Assembly: GCA_001723765.1 (NCBI GenBank)
Contig: MAYW01000001.1
Coordinates: 1 to 64,000 of the forward strand
Length of the DNA stretch: 64,000 nucleotides
Direction of reading: 5' to 3'
DNA from: Candidatus Scalindua rubra
GTDB taxonomy: Bacteria > Planctomycetota > Brocadiia > Brocadiales > Scalinduaceae
Both the position numbers and the translations under genes were made by a program. Positions 7,589-15,988 of the stretch are shown piece by piece (within the stretch, counting starts at the first letter, position 1; the number at the start of each line of letters is the position of its first letter). A model generated the notes under the pieces. The model was not told where the DNA came from. It did not search any database and was given only the letters and a program-made list of their open reading frames with translations.

Positions 7589-8959
7589 ATGAAGAAGATA
7601 AATGACAAAGCCGAGCTTGGCTCACGTAAAAATCTACTTAAAGAAACTGCTATAGACATAGTTAAGCGTCTTAGAAAAAGGGGCTTCAGTGCGTTATTTG
7701 CAGGTGGTTGTGTTCGTGATATGCTGATGGGCAGTGTCCCGGAAGATTATGATATTGCCACAGACGCCCGCCCCAATGATATTTTAAATATATTCAAAAG
7801 GACTGTTCCCGTGGGCGTACACTATGGAGTAGTCTTAGTTATAGAGAATGATTCCGAATTCGAGGTTGCTACGTTCAGGTCAGATGGCACATACTCCGAT
7901 GGTCGCCACCCTGATACAGTAACATTCTGTGATGCCAGGGGTGATGCCTTGAGACGCGATTTTACCATAAACGGAATGTTTTATGACCCGATTGATGATA
8001 AATATTTTGATTATGTTGGAGGTAGGAATGATCTAAAGGCCCATATTATTCGAGCCGTTGGTGACCCTTTTGAGAGATTTAACGAAGATAGATTACGAAT
8101 GATAAGGGCTGTTCGTTTTGCTTGCAGATTTAACTACAATATTGAAGGCCAAACAGCAGAGGCCATAAAAAAACTTTGTGATAAAGTATTGACCGTAAGT
8201 GCAGAAAGGATTAGAGATGAACTAGAAAAGATTTTAATGGGCCCAAATCCACATACTGGCATCAAAATGCTGGATGATCTAAACCTCCTGAATGAGGTCC
8301 TTCCAGAGGTAACGGCAATGAAGGGCGTAAGGCAACCAGATAACTACCATCCAGAAGGTGACGTATTTATACATACACTGCTTGCATTATCAGAGTTGGA
8401 TACCACTCGAAAGTCTAAAGATTTACTTGGCAGTTTGGAGTTAGCTATGGCAGTGCTACTCCATGATATCGGCAAACCAGTAACCTTTGAGATTGCAGAC
8501 CGCATAAGATTTAACAATCATGATAATATTGGCGCTGAGATGGCTGAAAAGATATGCGAGCGTTTAAGAATGTCAAATGCAGAAAAGGAGCGCATAACAT
8601 GGCTGGTAAAGAAACATTTATATCTAAGAAATGCACAGAAGATGAGGATAAGTAAACTTAAGAGGCTTTTCGCACATGAAGGATATCCTGAGCTTGCAGA
8701 GCTATACAGGGTAGATTCTCTTTCAAGTACAGGGAATCTTGATGATTACGCCTTCTGTCAGGATATGTTTGAAAAATTGAAAGAAGAGGAAATAAAACCC
8801 GAACCTCTTATTAACGGTAATGATTTAATAGCATTGGGACTTAAACCTGGTCCAATTTTCTCAAAAATCTTAGATACAATAAAGGATGAACAGCTAGAAC
8901 AAAAGATTACGACAAAAGAAGAGGCATTAAAAAGAGCAAAAGAACTTGTAACATCATAA
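7589..8959 (+). CDS. cca: CCA tRNA nucleotidyltransferase / poly(A) polymerase family with HD domain
   Basis: The 456-residue protein has the class II nucleotidyltransferase head: F-A-G-G-C-V-R-D-M-L-M-G (about 37-48) and D-Y-D-I-A-T-D-A with the two metal aspartates (about 54-61), then R-R-D-F-T-I-N-G-M-F-Y and E-D-R-L-R-M-I-R-A-V-R-F-A of the neck. An HD hydrolase domain follows, with L-L-H-D-I-G-K-P (about 289-296). Such enzymes build or repair the 3'-CCA of tRNA; some homologues are poly(A) polymerases (PcnB) and sequence alone does not separate them. The HD part probably removes 2',3'-cyclic phosphate. The ATG lies shortly after the REP hairpin of the preceding element. Confidence 0.85.
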   Translation: MKKINDKAELGSRKNLLKETAIDIVKRLRKRGFSALFAGGCVRDMLMGSVPEDYDIATDARPNDILNIFKRTVPVGVHYGVVLVIENDSEFEVATFRSDGTYSDGRHPDTVTFCDARGDALRRDFTINGMFYDPIDDKYFDYVGGRNDLKAHIIRAVGDPFERFNEDRLRMIRAVRFACRFNYNIEGQTAEAIKKLCDKVLTVSAERIRDELEKILMGPNPHTGIKMLDDLNLLNEVLPEVTAMKGVRQPDNYHPEGDVFIHTLLALSELDTTRKSKDLLGSLELAMAVLLHDIGKPVTFEIADRIRFNNHDNIGAEMAEKICERLRMSNAEKERITWLVKKHLYLRNAQKMRISKLKRLFAHEGYPELAELYRVDSLSSTGNLDDYAFCQDMFEKLKEEEIKPEPLINGNDLIALGLKPGPIFSKILDTIKDEQLEQKITTKEEALKRAKELVTS

Positions 8960-9356
8960 ACTAGTTAAACAGGACACAGATTTTCACAGCGCAGCGAAGC
9001 CGCAACCAAAAGTAGGTCGGGTTTCCATACCCGACAACAATCTAAAAAAACAAGGTTTTACAGATTTGTAGTACAGATACATACAGATAGCTATTTTTTT
9101 ATATTAAAAACCTTACGCTTAAAATCCTCATAATCTGTATCCAAAATTGAAATTTTTATACATTAAATTCGCGCTCTTCTGACCTGTATCTGGAGGGACA
9201 ATTTGCTGTATTTTTTGTCATTCCCGTGGTATTACCCGAATAGCAGGCAGACAGGGAATCTAGAATCTTTATGATTCGTGTGCTACAATGTGGCAGGGAA
9301 AATAACACCATTTTATAGAATTTCTGTGACGCAATACTCTGAAAGGCAAGAAAATA
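8960..9356. other. Repeat-rich intergenic region
   Basis: No gene is seen. The stretch carries fragments of several repeats that recur elsewhere in the window: cagcgcagcgaagccgcaacca near 8986 (similar near 51700), a gtcgggt...acccgac hairpin near 9016-9036 (related to 63520-63540), and a gtcattcccg / gggaatct block near 9218-9264 (compare 17680-17740 and 25600-25720). Confidence 0.6.
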
Positions 9357-9935
9357 ATGAAGGTCATAATAAAAGACGTAAAAAGGGAATACGATGGAAT
9401 TTTTAAGGTAGATAAGGCAATCCTTCAGCATGAGAAATTTGATGGTTCGATGAGCAAGGAGATTGTCAGGTTAAACTTTAATAGAGGGGACTCTGTAGCC
9501 GTTCTTCTCTATAATAAAACTAATAAATCAGTTGTTCTGGTCAAGCAATTTCGTTATCCAACGTACTTGGATAATGGCCCCGGTTGGTTGATAGAATGTG
9601 TTGCAGGAATCAAAGACAACGGTGAAATTTCTGTTGCAAGTAAAGAAGCGCTGGAAGAAACTGGCTATAAGGTCGATAAACTAAAATATCTAACGCAATT
9701 CTACCCGAGCCCCGGAGGATGCTCTGAAAGAATATTCGTTTATCTTGCTTATGTTGAAGCAAAGGATAAGATAAAAAAAGAAAAATACATGGGTACGGGA
9801 AATGAAGATATTCAGGTTATGGAAATACCTATCAGCGAGACATTCGAGATGATTAAGAATGGTGAAATTTGTGATGGGAAAACCATAATCAGCCTTTTTT
9901 TCTTACGTGATGAATTAGCTATTGAGACTACCTAA
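9357..9935 (+). CDS. NUDIX hydrolase, NudK/ADP-ribose pyrophosphatase type
   Basis: A 192-residue NUDIX protein. After a short N-terminal beta domain, V-A-V-L-L-Y and V-K-Q-F-R-Y-P lead to the NUDIX helix G-I-K-D-N-G-E...E-A-L-E-E-T-G-Y (about 86-106), two residues shorter than the classical box, as is common in the NudK and ADP-ribose branch; F-Y-P-S-P-G-G-C-S-E and Y-V-E-A follow. These enzymes hydrolyse nucleoside diphosphate sugars such as GDP-mannose or ADP-ribose in the cytoplasm. Nucleotide-sugar specificity is an inference from the S-P-G motif. The gene stands alone. Confidence 0.85.
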   Translation: MKVIIKDVKREYDGIFKVDKAILQHEKFDGSMSKEIVRLNFNRGDSVAVLLYNKTNKSVVLVKQFRYPTYLDNGPGWLIECVAGIKDNGEISVASKEALEETGYKVDKLKYLTQFYPSPGGCSERIFVYLAYVEAKDKIKKEKYMGTGNEDIQVMEIPISETFEMIKNGEICDGKTIISLFFLRDELAIETT

Positions 9936-10062
9936 TCGTATATATCAGAAATTCTATAATCTACCAGCCCGACATGTCGTTCTGGCGGGTTGATATATTT
10001 TATCTTAATGGAACTTTATGAATTTCCCTGCAGAGATAGTATATAGTATTCAGTGTGTAATT

Positions 10063-10113
10063 CATCTTGCGGAGCAAGATGCCATAAATTAGCAACCGAA
10101 GGGAGCTAATTTA
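10063..10113. repeat. Palindromic repeats supplying the downstream ribosome binding site
   Basis: A hairpin (catcttg / caagatg, 10063-10082) is followed by an inverted repeat taaattagc (10085-10093) / gctaattta (10105-10113). The same family appears at about 17750-17780 and at 18869-18921. The right arm begins with gggag and ends exactly at the ATG of the next gene (10114), so the repeat provides its Shine-Dalgarno sequence. Confidence 0.65.
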
Positions 10114-10710
10114 ATGAAAAATAAAACTGTGTTCGTTGACATAGATACTCAATTTGATTTCATGAATCCCAAAGGGACTCTTTATGTTCCAGATGCTGAA
10201 GACATAATTGACAACATTAAGAAACTTTTTGATTATGCAAAAGAAAACAAAATTAAAATATTATCTTCAATAGATGCACATAAGGTTGATGACCCAGAAT
10301 TTCAGACCTTTCCCTCTCATTGTGTGAAAGGCACTCCAGGCAATCAAAAGGTAGATGGAACTACATGCAAGGATAGTATCGTTTTTGAAAATAAGAGACA
10401 TGATATTAATCAAACTGTCCTGAATCATGATCAAATAATCGTAGAAAAGCAGTCTTTTGACATCTTTGACAACATAGATACAGACAAGATTATCATAAAT
10501 TTAGATGCGAGTAATTATGTCGTATTCGGCGTGGCAACAGACTATTGTGTTAAGGATGCTGTGCTTGGGCTGCTAAGACGCGGATATAAAGTTTCTCTGG
10601 TAACAGATGCGATTAAGGCTGTGAACAAAGAAGGAGAAAGAGAAGCTTTAAAGGAAATGAAAGATGCCGGAGCTGTTTTTATAACTACAGAGGATATTAC
10701 AAAAGTGTAA
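10114..10710 (+). CDS. Nicotinamidase/isochorismatase-family cysteine hydrolase
   Basis: At 198 residues it fits PncA-like amidases. The nucleophile-supporting aspartate lies in V-D-I-D-T-Q-F-D-F, the metal site pattern D-A-H...F-P-S-H-C-V-K-G-T-P-G (about 52-75) matches the Asp-x-His...His of nicotinamidases, a lysine sits in V-E-K-Q-S-F-D, and the catalytic cysteine is in V-A-T-D-Y-C-V-K-D (about 144-152). Nicotinamide deamidation in NAD salvage is the likely reaction. Two truncated copies of the 3' third of this gene lie at 11581-11760 and 15989-16144. Confidence 0.82.
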   Translation: MKNKTVFVDIDTQFDFMNPKGTLYVPDAEDIIDNIKKLFDYAKENKIKILSSIDAHKVDDPEFQTFPSHCVKGTPGNQKVDGTTCKDSIVFENKRHDINQTVLNHDQIIVEKQSFDIFDNIDTDKIIINLDASNYVVFGVATDYCVKDAVLGLLRRGYKVSLVTDAIKAVNKEGEREALKEMKDAGAVFITTEDITKV

Positions 10711-10874
10711 CCCTCAACTAAAAAAATTACTTTGTAGTAAATATGCTAAAAATTGTAAGTAGACATTCCTATCTTGTCTTTCCCTCTCTGGTTCAGTAAA
10801 ACGTTTCAGAATGTCAAATTGGTAAGGATATCTGTACTTTACTCCGTTTCGAATAAATTATCAAAGAGGAAAAG

Positions 10875-11564
10875 ATGGCAAAGAATCATGAAGAATGGTT
10901 TAAACAGGCTAATTATGATATAAAAACAGCTGAAATCATGTTCGACAACAAAAGATATATTTATGCAGTCTTTATGTGTCACCTAGCTATCGAAAAGGTT
11001 CTTAAAGGTTTATATACAAAGAAACTTTATAAATTACCCCCGAAAACACACAACCTTATTTATCTTATAGAAAGAATTAAACTTAAACTTCCTGAAGAGC
11101 TATATGATTTCATCTTTACTCTTAGCGGAGTAAGTATCCATACGCGCTATCCAGATGAGTTGCAAAGGATAAGTAAATACTATAATAAAACTAAGACAAA
11201 AGTATTGCTTGAAAAAAAGCAAAGGAGCGTTAAGATGGCTAAAAGCAACGTTAAAAAAGTAATTAAATTTTTAGAAGAGAGTTTAAGAGACAGTGGCTTG
11301 GAAGTGATTAAAATTATACTTTTCGGGTCGCATACAAGGAGAGAAGCAAATAGTGAAAGTGACATAGATGTGGTGATTGTGTCAGAGGATTTCCGTAATA
11401 AAGATATCTTTGAGAGGGTAAAGTTAATTAAAGAAGCCGAAATAAAGACGATTAAAAGATTTATGATACCCCTTGATATTATAACAATGACCCCTGAGGA
11501 ATTTGAAAGTGAGACCTCCCTAATCAGTAATTATGCCAGAAATGGTAAAGTGATTTATGGATAG
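10875..11564 (+). CDS. Single-chain HEPN-MNT protein (toxin-antitoxin type fusion)
   Basis: Residues 1 to about 118 are a HEPN domain (W-F-K-Q-A-N-Y-D-I-K-T-A-E at the start; H-L-A-I-E-K-V-L-K-G-L-Y; T-R-Y-P-D near the end). Residues about 121-229 are a minimal nucleotidyltransferase with the exact GSx10DxD motif (G-S-H-T-R-R-E-A-N-S-E-S-D-I-D). In HEPN-MNT systems these are usually separate genes, the nucleotidyltransferase neutralising the HEPN RNase by AMPylation. No clear RX4-6H catalytic motif is seen in this HEPN, so RNase activity is doubtful. An internal ATG at 11235 has its own AGGAG site (11223-11227), so the MNT part may also be made alone. Confidence 0.8.
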   Translation: MAKNHEEWFKQANYDIKTAEIMFDNKRYIYAVFMCHLAIEKVLKGLYTKKLYKLPPKTHNLIYLIERIKLKLPEELYDFIFTLSGVSIHTRYPDELQRISKYYNKTKTKVLLEKKQRSVKMAKSNVKKVIKFLEESLRDSGLEVIKIILFGSHTRREANSESDIDVVIVSEDFRNKDIFERVKLIKEAEIKTIKRFMIPLDIITMTPEEFESETSLISNYARNGKVIYG

Positions 11565-11580
11565 GTAAGGATAATTTCTT

Positions 11581-11760
11581 ATGGCAACAGATTATTGTGT
11601 AAAGGCAGCCGTCCTTGGGCTGCTAAGACGCGGATATAAAGTTTCTCTGGTAACAGATGCAATTAAGGCTGTGAACAAAGAAGGAGAAACAGAAGCCCTG
11701 AATGAAATGAAAGATGCCGGAGCTGTTTTCACAACCACAGAGGACATCATAACAACGTAA
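11581..11760 (+). pseudogene. Partial copy of the nicotinamidase 3' end (copy 2)
   Basis: An open 59-codon frame starting M-A-T-D-Y-C-V-K matches the last third of the intact hydrolase at 10114-10710 almost residue for residue (L-G-L-L-R-R-G-Y-K-V-S-L-V-T-D-A-I-K, then E-M-K-D-A-G-A-V-F). Nucleotide identity is also high and extends slightly past the stop. It keeps the catalytic cysteine but lacks the aspartate, metal-site and lysine segments, so it cannot be an active enzyme. A duplication remnant. Confidence 0.8.
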
Positions 11761-11921
11761 ACCTCAAATAAAATGATAAAATAACATTTTCTTTTGTAGA
11801 GTACATTTTTTGTAAAACAAAATCCATGCTTATTAGCATATTTGAAGATCACTTCCAACAACCCAAGAATCTTGTACTTATGAAAAGTAAAAAAATATAC
11901 CCTAAAGCTATTTGCAACTAG

Positions 11922-12243
11922 CCGGAAGATGATAGACCGAGGGAAAAGTTGCTAAAATACGGTGAGCATACCTTGAGTAATGCTAAATTACTGGGTATTC
12001 TTACTCAGAACAGGAATCGATGGAAAAAGTGCTGTTGATATAGCAAGAGAATTGTTTCAGAAGTTCAAAACATTACGTACTATGAGTGGTATTGATATTA
12101 TTGAATTCAAAAAGATATCAGGCCTTAAAGATGCTAAAATTGCCCATATCAAGGCTGCTATTGAATTGGGAAGACGAATGATGAGCGAGGAAAAGGCATT
12201 TGAAGGTTTGATTGAAGAATATGAAATTCATGCAGTAAAATAA
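11922..12243 (+). pseudogene. RadC N-terminal remnant with a frameshift
   Basis: The first frame (from 11922) reads P-E-D-D-R-P-R-E-K-L-L-K-Y-G and N-A-K-L-L-G-I-L, the usual beginning of RadC/UPF0758 proteins but without a start codon. A shift near 12000 moves to the frame L-L-R-T-G-I-D-G-K-S-A-V-D-I-A and the helix-hairpin-helix part (I-S-G-L-K-D-A-K-I-A). The protein then ends; the JAB-type metal domain with its H-x-H motif, about the last 120 residues, is missing. Non-functional remnant. Confidence 0.75.
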
Positions 12244-12325
12244 TCTTATGGGTGGAGGTGTTTGATTATTAAAGACAAAGAGATTTTTAAACATATTGCA
12301 TCATAACATTAAGGAGAAAAACATT

Positions 12326-12580
12326 ATGAATATTCAAATAGAAAAAGAATTAGAATATCTTGTCAACAAAACTGGCAAAGAAACTACTCTACTACTGGCT
12401 GAAGCTGTTAAAGAAGGTATTCATGCTCTATATAAGAAATATATAACTGAAGCTTATATGTTGGAGAAGATAGACAGAAAAGAAGCTGTTGAATTATTGG
12501 GTGCAACTTTAATAGATGAACTCGATTATGCTTGGCGTAGTATAGAAAATGATATTAAATGGGGTATGAAGGTTGGATAA
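12326..12580 (+). CDS. Small antitoxin-like protein upstream of a PIN remnant
   Basis: An 84-residue acidic helical protein starting MNIQIEKELEYL, with a good AAGGAG site (12311-12316) that decides this ATG over an upstream one at 12296. I cannot name the family with certainty, but its size, the K-E-A-V-E-L-L-G and D-E-L-D-Y-A-W segments, and an 8-base overlap with a downstream PIN-type frame are typical of antitoxin genes of PIN toxin pairs. Its partner is damaged, so this may be an orphan antitoxin. Confidence 0.55.
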   Translation: MNIQIEKELEYLVNKTGKETTLLLAEAVKEGIHALYKKYITEAYMLEKIDRKEAVELLGATLIDELDYAWRSIENDIKWGMKVG

Positions 12581-12893
12581 AGCAATATCTGATACAAGTC
12601 CGCCAATCCATCTAAATCAGATTGGTTATCTACATCTTCTTGGAATATTCAATCGAATGTTTATTACTGAGCAGGTAAAAGATGAATTGCAAGGATATAA
12701 TTTATTTAATACCCTGAAGCATGATAAAGCAATAAAATTACAGGAAGAAAATGTAAATGAGCAAAAACTAAACAAAGAGGAACTGGGCAAATGTGTGGAA
12801 CTTCTCTTTAATGATAGTTCTTTGTATTTAAGTAGTGCATTTCGTATGCGTGTGTTAAGGCTGATCGAAGAGATCGAAGAAGAAAAAAGGTAG
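12573..12893 (+). pseudogene. PIN-domain (DUF3368/VapC-like) toxin with its core deleted
   Basis: The start carries the PIN signature I-S-D-T-S-P-P-I-H-L-N-Q-I-G with the first catalytic aspartate, then F-I-T-E-Q-V-K-D-E-L. The expected middle, with the conserved acidic residues of the second and third catalytic positions, is missing, and the chain jumps to a C-terminal-like helix (R-M-R-V-L-R-L-I-E-E-I). At 106 residues it is about 50 short. An internal deletion product, probably inactive as an RNase. Confidence 0.6.
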
Positions 12894-12900
12894 ATTCTAC

Positions 12901-13362
12901 ATGTCTAGACTTTCAAAAAAAGACCGTCAAAGAATCATTGAAATAATCGAATCCGGCGAAGAACTTCCCTAGATTATAAACATATTCTTTTCCCTCCTGA
13001 AAAGAAGGAGTATGAATTGGTTTATGCTGGAGGAACGTGATAAGGATATCCAGGTTGATACCATGACAGTGCCCTTTTCAGCTATTAAAAAGCGAATAAG
13101 GGAATTTAATATGCCAAATATTAACGAAGCGACAGGTACAGATTTAAAAGTAATTGAAGAACTTACAAACATTGGCTGGAAACGCGGGGATACTTTGCTC
13201 TATCAGCAAGAATATCTCCTCACACCAGAACAGAAAAAAATATATGAAGGTAAAAAAAGCATAAAGCCTGATATTACATTAACGCAGTTAGATGATCAAA
13301 AGAAGCTTGCTATAAAAACGTTTTTAGATACTGTCGATGGGAAAATAAATGATCGTTTTTAA
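12901..13362 (+). pseudogene. Restriction-modification gene remnant, multiple frameshifts
   Basis: Three frames join into one decayed protein: M-S-R-L-S-K-K-D-R-Q-R-I-I-E (12901), then after a shift near 12970 D-Y-K-H-I-L-F-P-P-E-K-K-E-Y-E-L-V-Y-A-G, then E-R-D-K-D-I-Q-V-D-T-M-T-V-P-F. This resembles the N-terminus of proteins encoded beside type III-like DNA methylases. From about 13107 the text changes to M-P-N-I-N-E-A-T...R-G-D-T-L-L-Y-Q-Q-E-Y-L-L, which resembles the N-terminus of a restriction R subunit, so two different genes may be joined. Bases around 13107-13130 recur at 16176-16200. Confidence 0.6.
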
Positions 13363-13431
13363 GAATTCATATGTAGACAAACTCGTGGCTGTATATTGAA
13401 TTAGATTCAGTAGATAATAGAGGTGAATCGG

Positions 13432-14080
13432 ATGGTAAGGAAGAAAAAATCCGACAAGAAACCTATTGAGCAATTTGACCATAAAGAGAAGAAGAGGGTT
13501 AATAATCCTCCTGTCGGACTTGTAACACCTGAAACCGATAAAGAAGGTAAGAAAAAGACCTATACATATGACCCTCACCTTGACCCACAACTCCAGTGGG
13601 CTGGCAAGGTACCTGCTGATGGATGATCTTAAAAAGAAACGTTCAAGTAATGATAGCTTCTGGCTTATGGGACAACCAGATGTAAGAGTAGAAAACATTA
13701 AAGAAGGGAAGGACAAGGGTAAATCCTCGACTAAGACATTCGAGGACAGGTATCGTGTGGAGGTGCAGGGGTTCGATTATTATAATACCAAGACCGGTAC
13801 GATTGAATCAGGTGGCACGGAAAGGATAGCTATGTGGATGTTGGACACCGACTATGACGGTAGAAGCTTATTTCCATGACAGGTGTTTTTCCAGATGGCA
13901 GGAGAAAAGGAAGGCTGGTCACGTCTGGCAAAGAATCTGAAGGCTGAGATAGATGAAAAACTAGTCGAGGCATATCGTGGCGCTGTTTCATTACCTTTTA
14001 CAAAAGGAGATCATCAGCACTTTGCTGTTAAAATAGTAGATGATAGAGGTATTGAAAGTCTTAAGATATTAGAAATATAG
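13432..14080 (+). pseudogene. Site-specific DNA methyltransferase remnant (core deleted)
   Basis: The N-terminal part (M-V-R-K-K-K-S-D-K-K-P-I-E-Q and N-N-P-P-V-G-L-V-T-P-E-T) and the C-terminal part (R-Y-R-V-E-V-Q-G-F-D-Y-Y, W-M-L-D-T-D-Y-D-G, and V-K-I-V-D-D-R-G-I-E-S-L-K) match type III-like modification methylases. The whole catalytic middle is absent. There is a frameshift near 13600 and an in-frame TGA at 13877-13879. The family is normally several times longer. Clearly dead. Confidence 0.7.
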
Positions 14081-14090
14081 ATAATAATTT

Positions 14091-14963
14091 ATGAAATATG
14101 AATTTCCTCAGAATATAAGGAGTAGCTTTGAAGGTTATAATGTCTTTATAGACTTTTATAATAAAACAGACGATATTTTCTTTGATGAAATTATACTGGA
14201 TTTAAAGAACACAACCTGGATTGAGGCGAATCTCTCAGCAATATTGGGCGCTATCTTAAACAAGATTGAGAATGAACTAAACGATGTAAAAATAATAAAT
14301 CCTTCGGATAAGATAGAAAAGTTGTTGGAAAGGAATCATTTTCTCAGCAATTTTGGAGGATATAAAATACCAGATATTTATGAAACGACAATAAAATACA
14401 GAAAGTTTAAGACGACTGAGGAAAAACTTTTTAAGGAGTATCTTGACAGGGAATTACTTTCAAAAGAGGCTATGCCTGAAATGTCAACTTTGCTAAGAAA
14501 AAAAATAAATGAGAGCATCTTTGAAATCTTCAATAATGCTATAATACATGGAAATTGTAAAAATATATTTAGTTGCGGCCAGTATTATCGAACTAAAAAA
14601 AGATTGGATTTTACTATAGTTGATCTTGGAAGAACAATCAAATCAAATGTAAAAGACTATGTTAACCAAGACATTTCTGGAAAAGATGCTATTAAATGGG
14701 CTATAGCTGAAGGAAACACAACAAAACTTGGAGAGATCCCAGGGGGGTTGGGATTAAGTTTGATAAGAGAGTTTTTGGGAAAAAACAATGGCAAGATTCA
14801 GATAGTTTCAGAAGATGGATACTGGGAACAAAAAGGATGTAATGAAAGAGAAGAATGTTTTAGTCAAATTTTTCCGGGAACAATTGTTAATCTGGAATTT
14901 AATATTGATGACAAAAGTTATTATTATCTATTGTCTGAAATAAACGAAGATGAAATATTCTGA
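14091..14963 (+). CDS. GHKL ATPase with STAS-like N-terminus (module gene 1)
   Basis: A 290-residue protein. Residues about 20-75 resemble a STAS fold (I-I-L-D-L-K-N-T-T-W-I-E-A-N-L-S-A). Residues about 135-275 are a GHKL-type ATPase: N-box E-I-F-N-N-A-I-I-H-G (about 147-156), D-L-G-R-T, and G-G-L-G-L-S-L-I-R-E-F-L (about 221-232). No phosphoacceptor histidine or transmembrane part is seen, so it is closer to anti-sigma kinases than to sensor kinases. It is followed after 15 bases by a STAS-like gene and then a PIN gene in overlap, implying one operon. Role unknown; a regulatory switch controlling the PIN nuclease is an inference. Confidence 0.7.
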   Translation: MKYEFPQNIRSSFEGYNVFIDFYNKTDDIFFDEIILDLKNTTWIEANLSAILGAILNKIENELNDVKIINPSDKIEKLLERNHFLSNFGGYKIPDIYETTIKYRKFKTTEEKLFKEYLDRELLSKEAMPEMSTLLRKKINESIFEIFNNAIIHGNCKNIFSCGQYYRTKKRLDFTIVDLGRTIKSNVKDYVNQDISGKDAIKWAIAEGNTTKLGEIPGGLGLSLIREFLGKNNGKIQIVSEDGYWEQKGCNEREECFSQIFPGTIVNLEFNIDDKSYYYLLSEINEDEIF

Positions 14964-14978
14964 AAGGGGAAGAGAGAG

Positions 14979-15329
14979 ATGAAAGAAATTAAAATAATCA
15001 TTTTTGAGCATATTGGCAGTAGCGCTGCGGTCTCAACTGATGATGGTGAATTATTGTTTGAAAGAGTTATTAAGGCATTAGAGAATGATGTTAGGGTGAT
15101 ACTCGATTTCAACAATATCGAACTTATTACATCAACCTTTCTGAATGCGGCAATCGGTCAGTTATACAGTAAATATGACAGCCCTTTTTTGAGAAATCAT
15201 CTTAAAGTAAACAATCTTTCAAATGAAGATCTGAATCTCTTAAAAAAAGTTGTTGATAGAGCAAAAGATTATTTCAAAGATAAAGAACGAATGGAGAAAA
15301 ACATTTCAAAGGTATTGGATGATGAATAA
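14979..15329 (+). CDS. STAS-like DUF4325-type protein (module gene 2)
   Basis: A 116-residue protein with the pattern of STAS-like DUF4325: an N-terminal strand, a helix (G-E-L-L-F-E-R-V-I-K), then V-I-L-D-F-N-N-I-E-L-I-T-S-T-F-L-N-A-A-I-G-Q-L-Y (about 37-61), where the serine/threonine after the strand corresponds to the usual STAS phosphorylation region. The ribosome binding site is strong (gaaaggggaagagagag). In other bacteria STAS domains pair with GHKL kinases as antagonists, which suits its position between the ATPase and PIN genes. Its last codons overlap the PIN start. Confidence 0.72.
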   Translation: MKEIKIIIFEHIGSSAAVSTDDGELLFERVIKALENDVRVILDFNNIELITSTFLNAAIGQLYSKYDSPFLRNHLKVNNLSNEDLNLLKKVVDRAKDYFKDKERMEKNISKVLDDE

Positions 15330-15885
15330 CATCGCTGCTATTGACAGTTTTCAACCTCAAGAAAAAGACAAATTCTTCTTTGATACAAATATATGGATGT
15401 ACCTGTATTGCCCTATGGGTGGTCACAACCGTAGTATTATAAAAAAATATGATGCATTTCTTAAGAAAGTTATACAAGCGAGGTCTTCTATTTATATATC
15501 TTCTCTGGTACTTTCAGAATTCTTTAATGCTTACACTAGGCTGGAGTTCAACATACTTAAGGGAAAAGAGCCTACTAAATATCATGATTTTAAAAAGGAT
15601 TTTAGAGGGACTTCTGATTATAAAAAATTGGTATTGGATATAAAAACAACTGTTGAGTCTTATATATTAAAGTTGGCCAAAAGGTTAGATGATAATTTTA
15701 GTAGCATTGACCTGGACGACCTTTTTGAGGATATTGAAAAATCTGACTTTAACGACAACTATTGTTTAATACTCGTTGCTGGAGAAAATATAAAGGTAGT
15801 AACCAATGACTATGATTTTGTTTCAACAAAAAAGATAAAAGTACCAATTCTAACTGCAAACGATAAGTTATTGAAAGGAACATAA
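15319..15885 (+). CDS. PIN-domain nuclease (module gene 3)
   Basis: A protein of about 188 residues with what looks like a complete PIN catalytic set: F-F-D-T-N-I-W-M-Y-L (first aspartate, about 20), L-V-L-S-E-F-F-N-A (glutamate), D-F-N-D-N-Y-C-L-I-L (late aspartates) and V-T-N-D-Y-D-F. PIN proteins are metal-dependent RNases; VapC toxins are smaller (about 130-140). The ATGATG at 15319-15324 overlaps the stop of the STAS-like gene and follows an AAAGG site, so coupled translation is likely. This start is preferred over a TTG at 15250. Unlike the other PIN remnant nearby, this one looks intact. Confidence 0.75.
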   Translation: MMNNIAAIDSFQPQEKDKFFFDTNIWMYLYCPMGGHNRSIIKKYDAFLKKVIQARSSIYISSLVLSEFFNAYTRLEFNILKGKEPTKYHDFKKDFRGTSDYKKLVLDIKTTVESYILKLAKRLDDNFSSIDLDDLFEDIEKSDFNDNYCLILVAGENIKVVTNDYDFVSTKKIKVPILTANDKLLKGT

Positions 15886-15988
15886 TTTATTGTCAGGCAC
15901 TATAAATCAACTCATTATCAATTCACCCTATGAAGAGTCATAGCAATATTGAAACTATAATCGAGAAATAGGTCTTTCGCCTTTAAAT

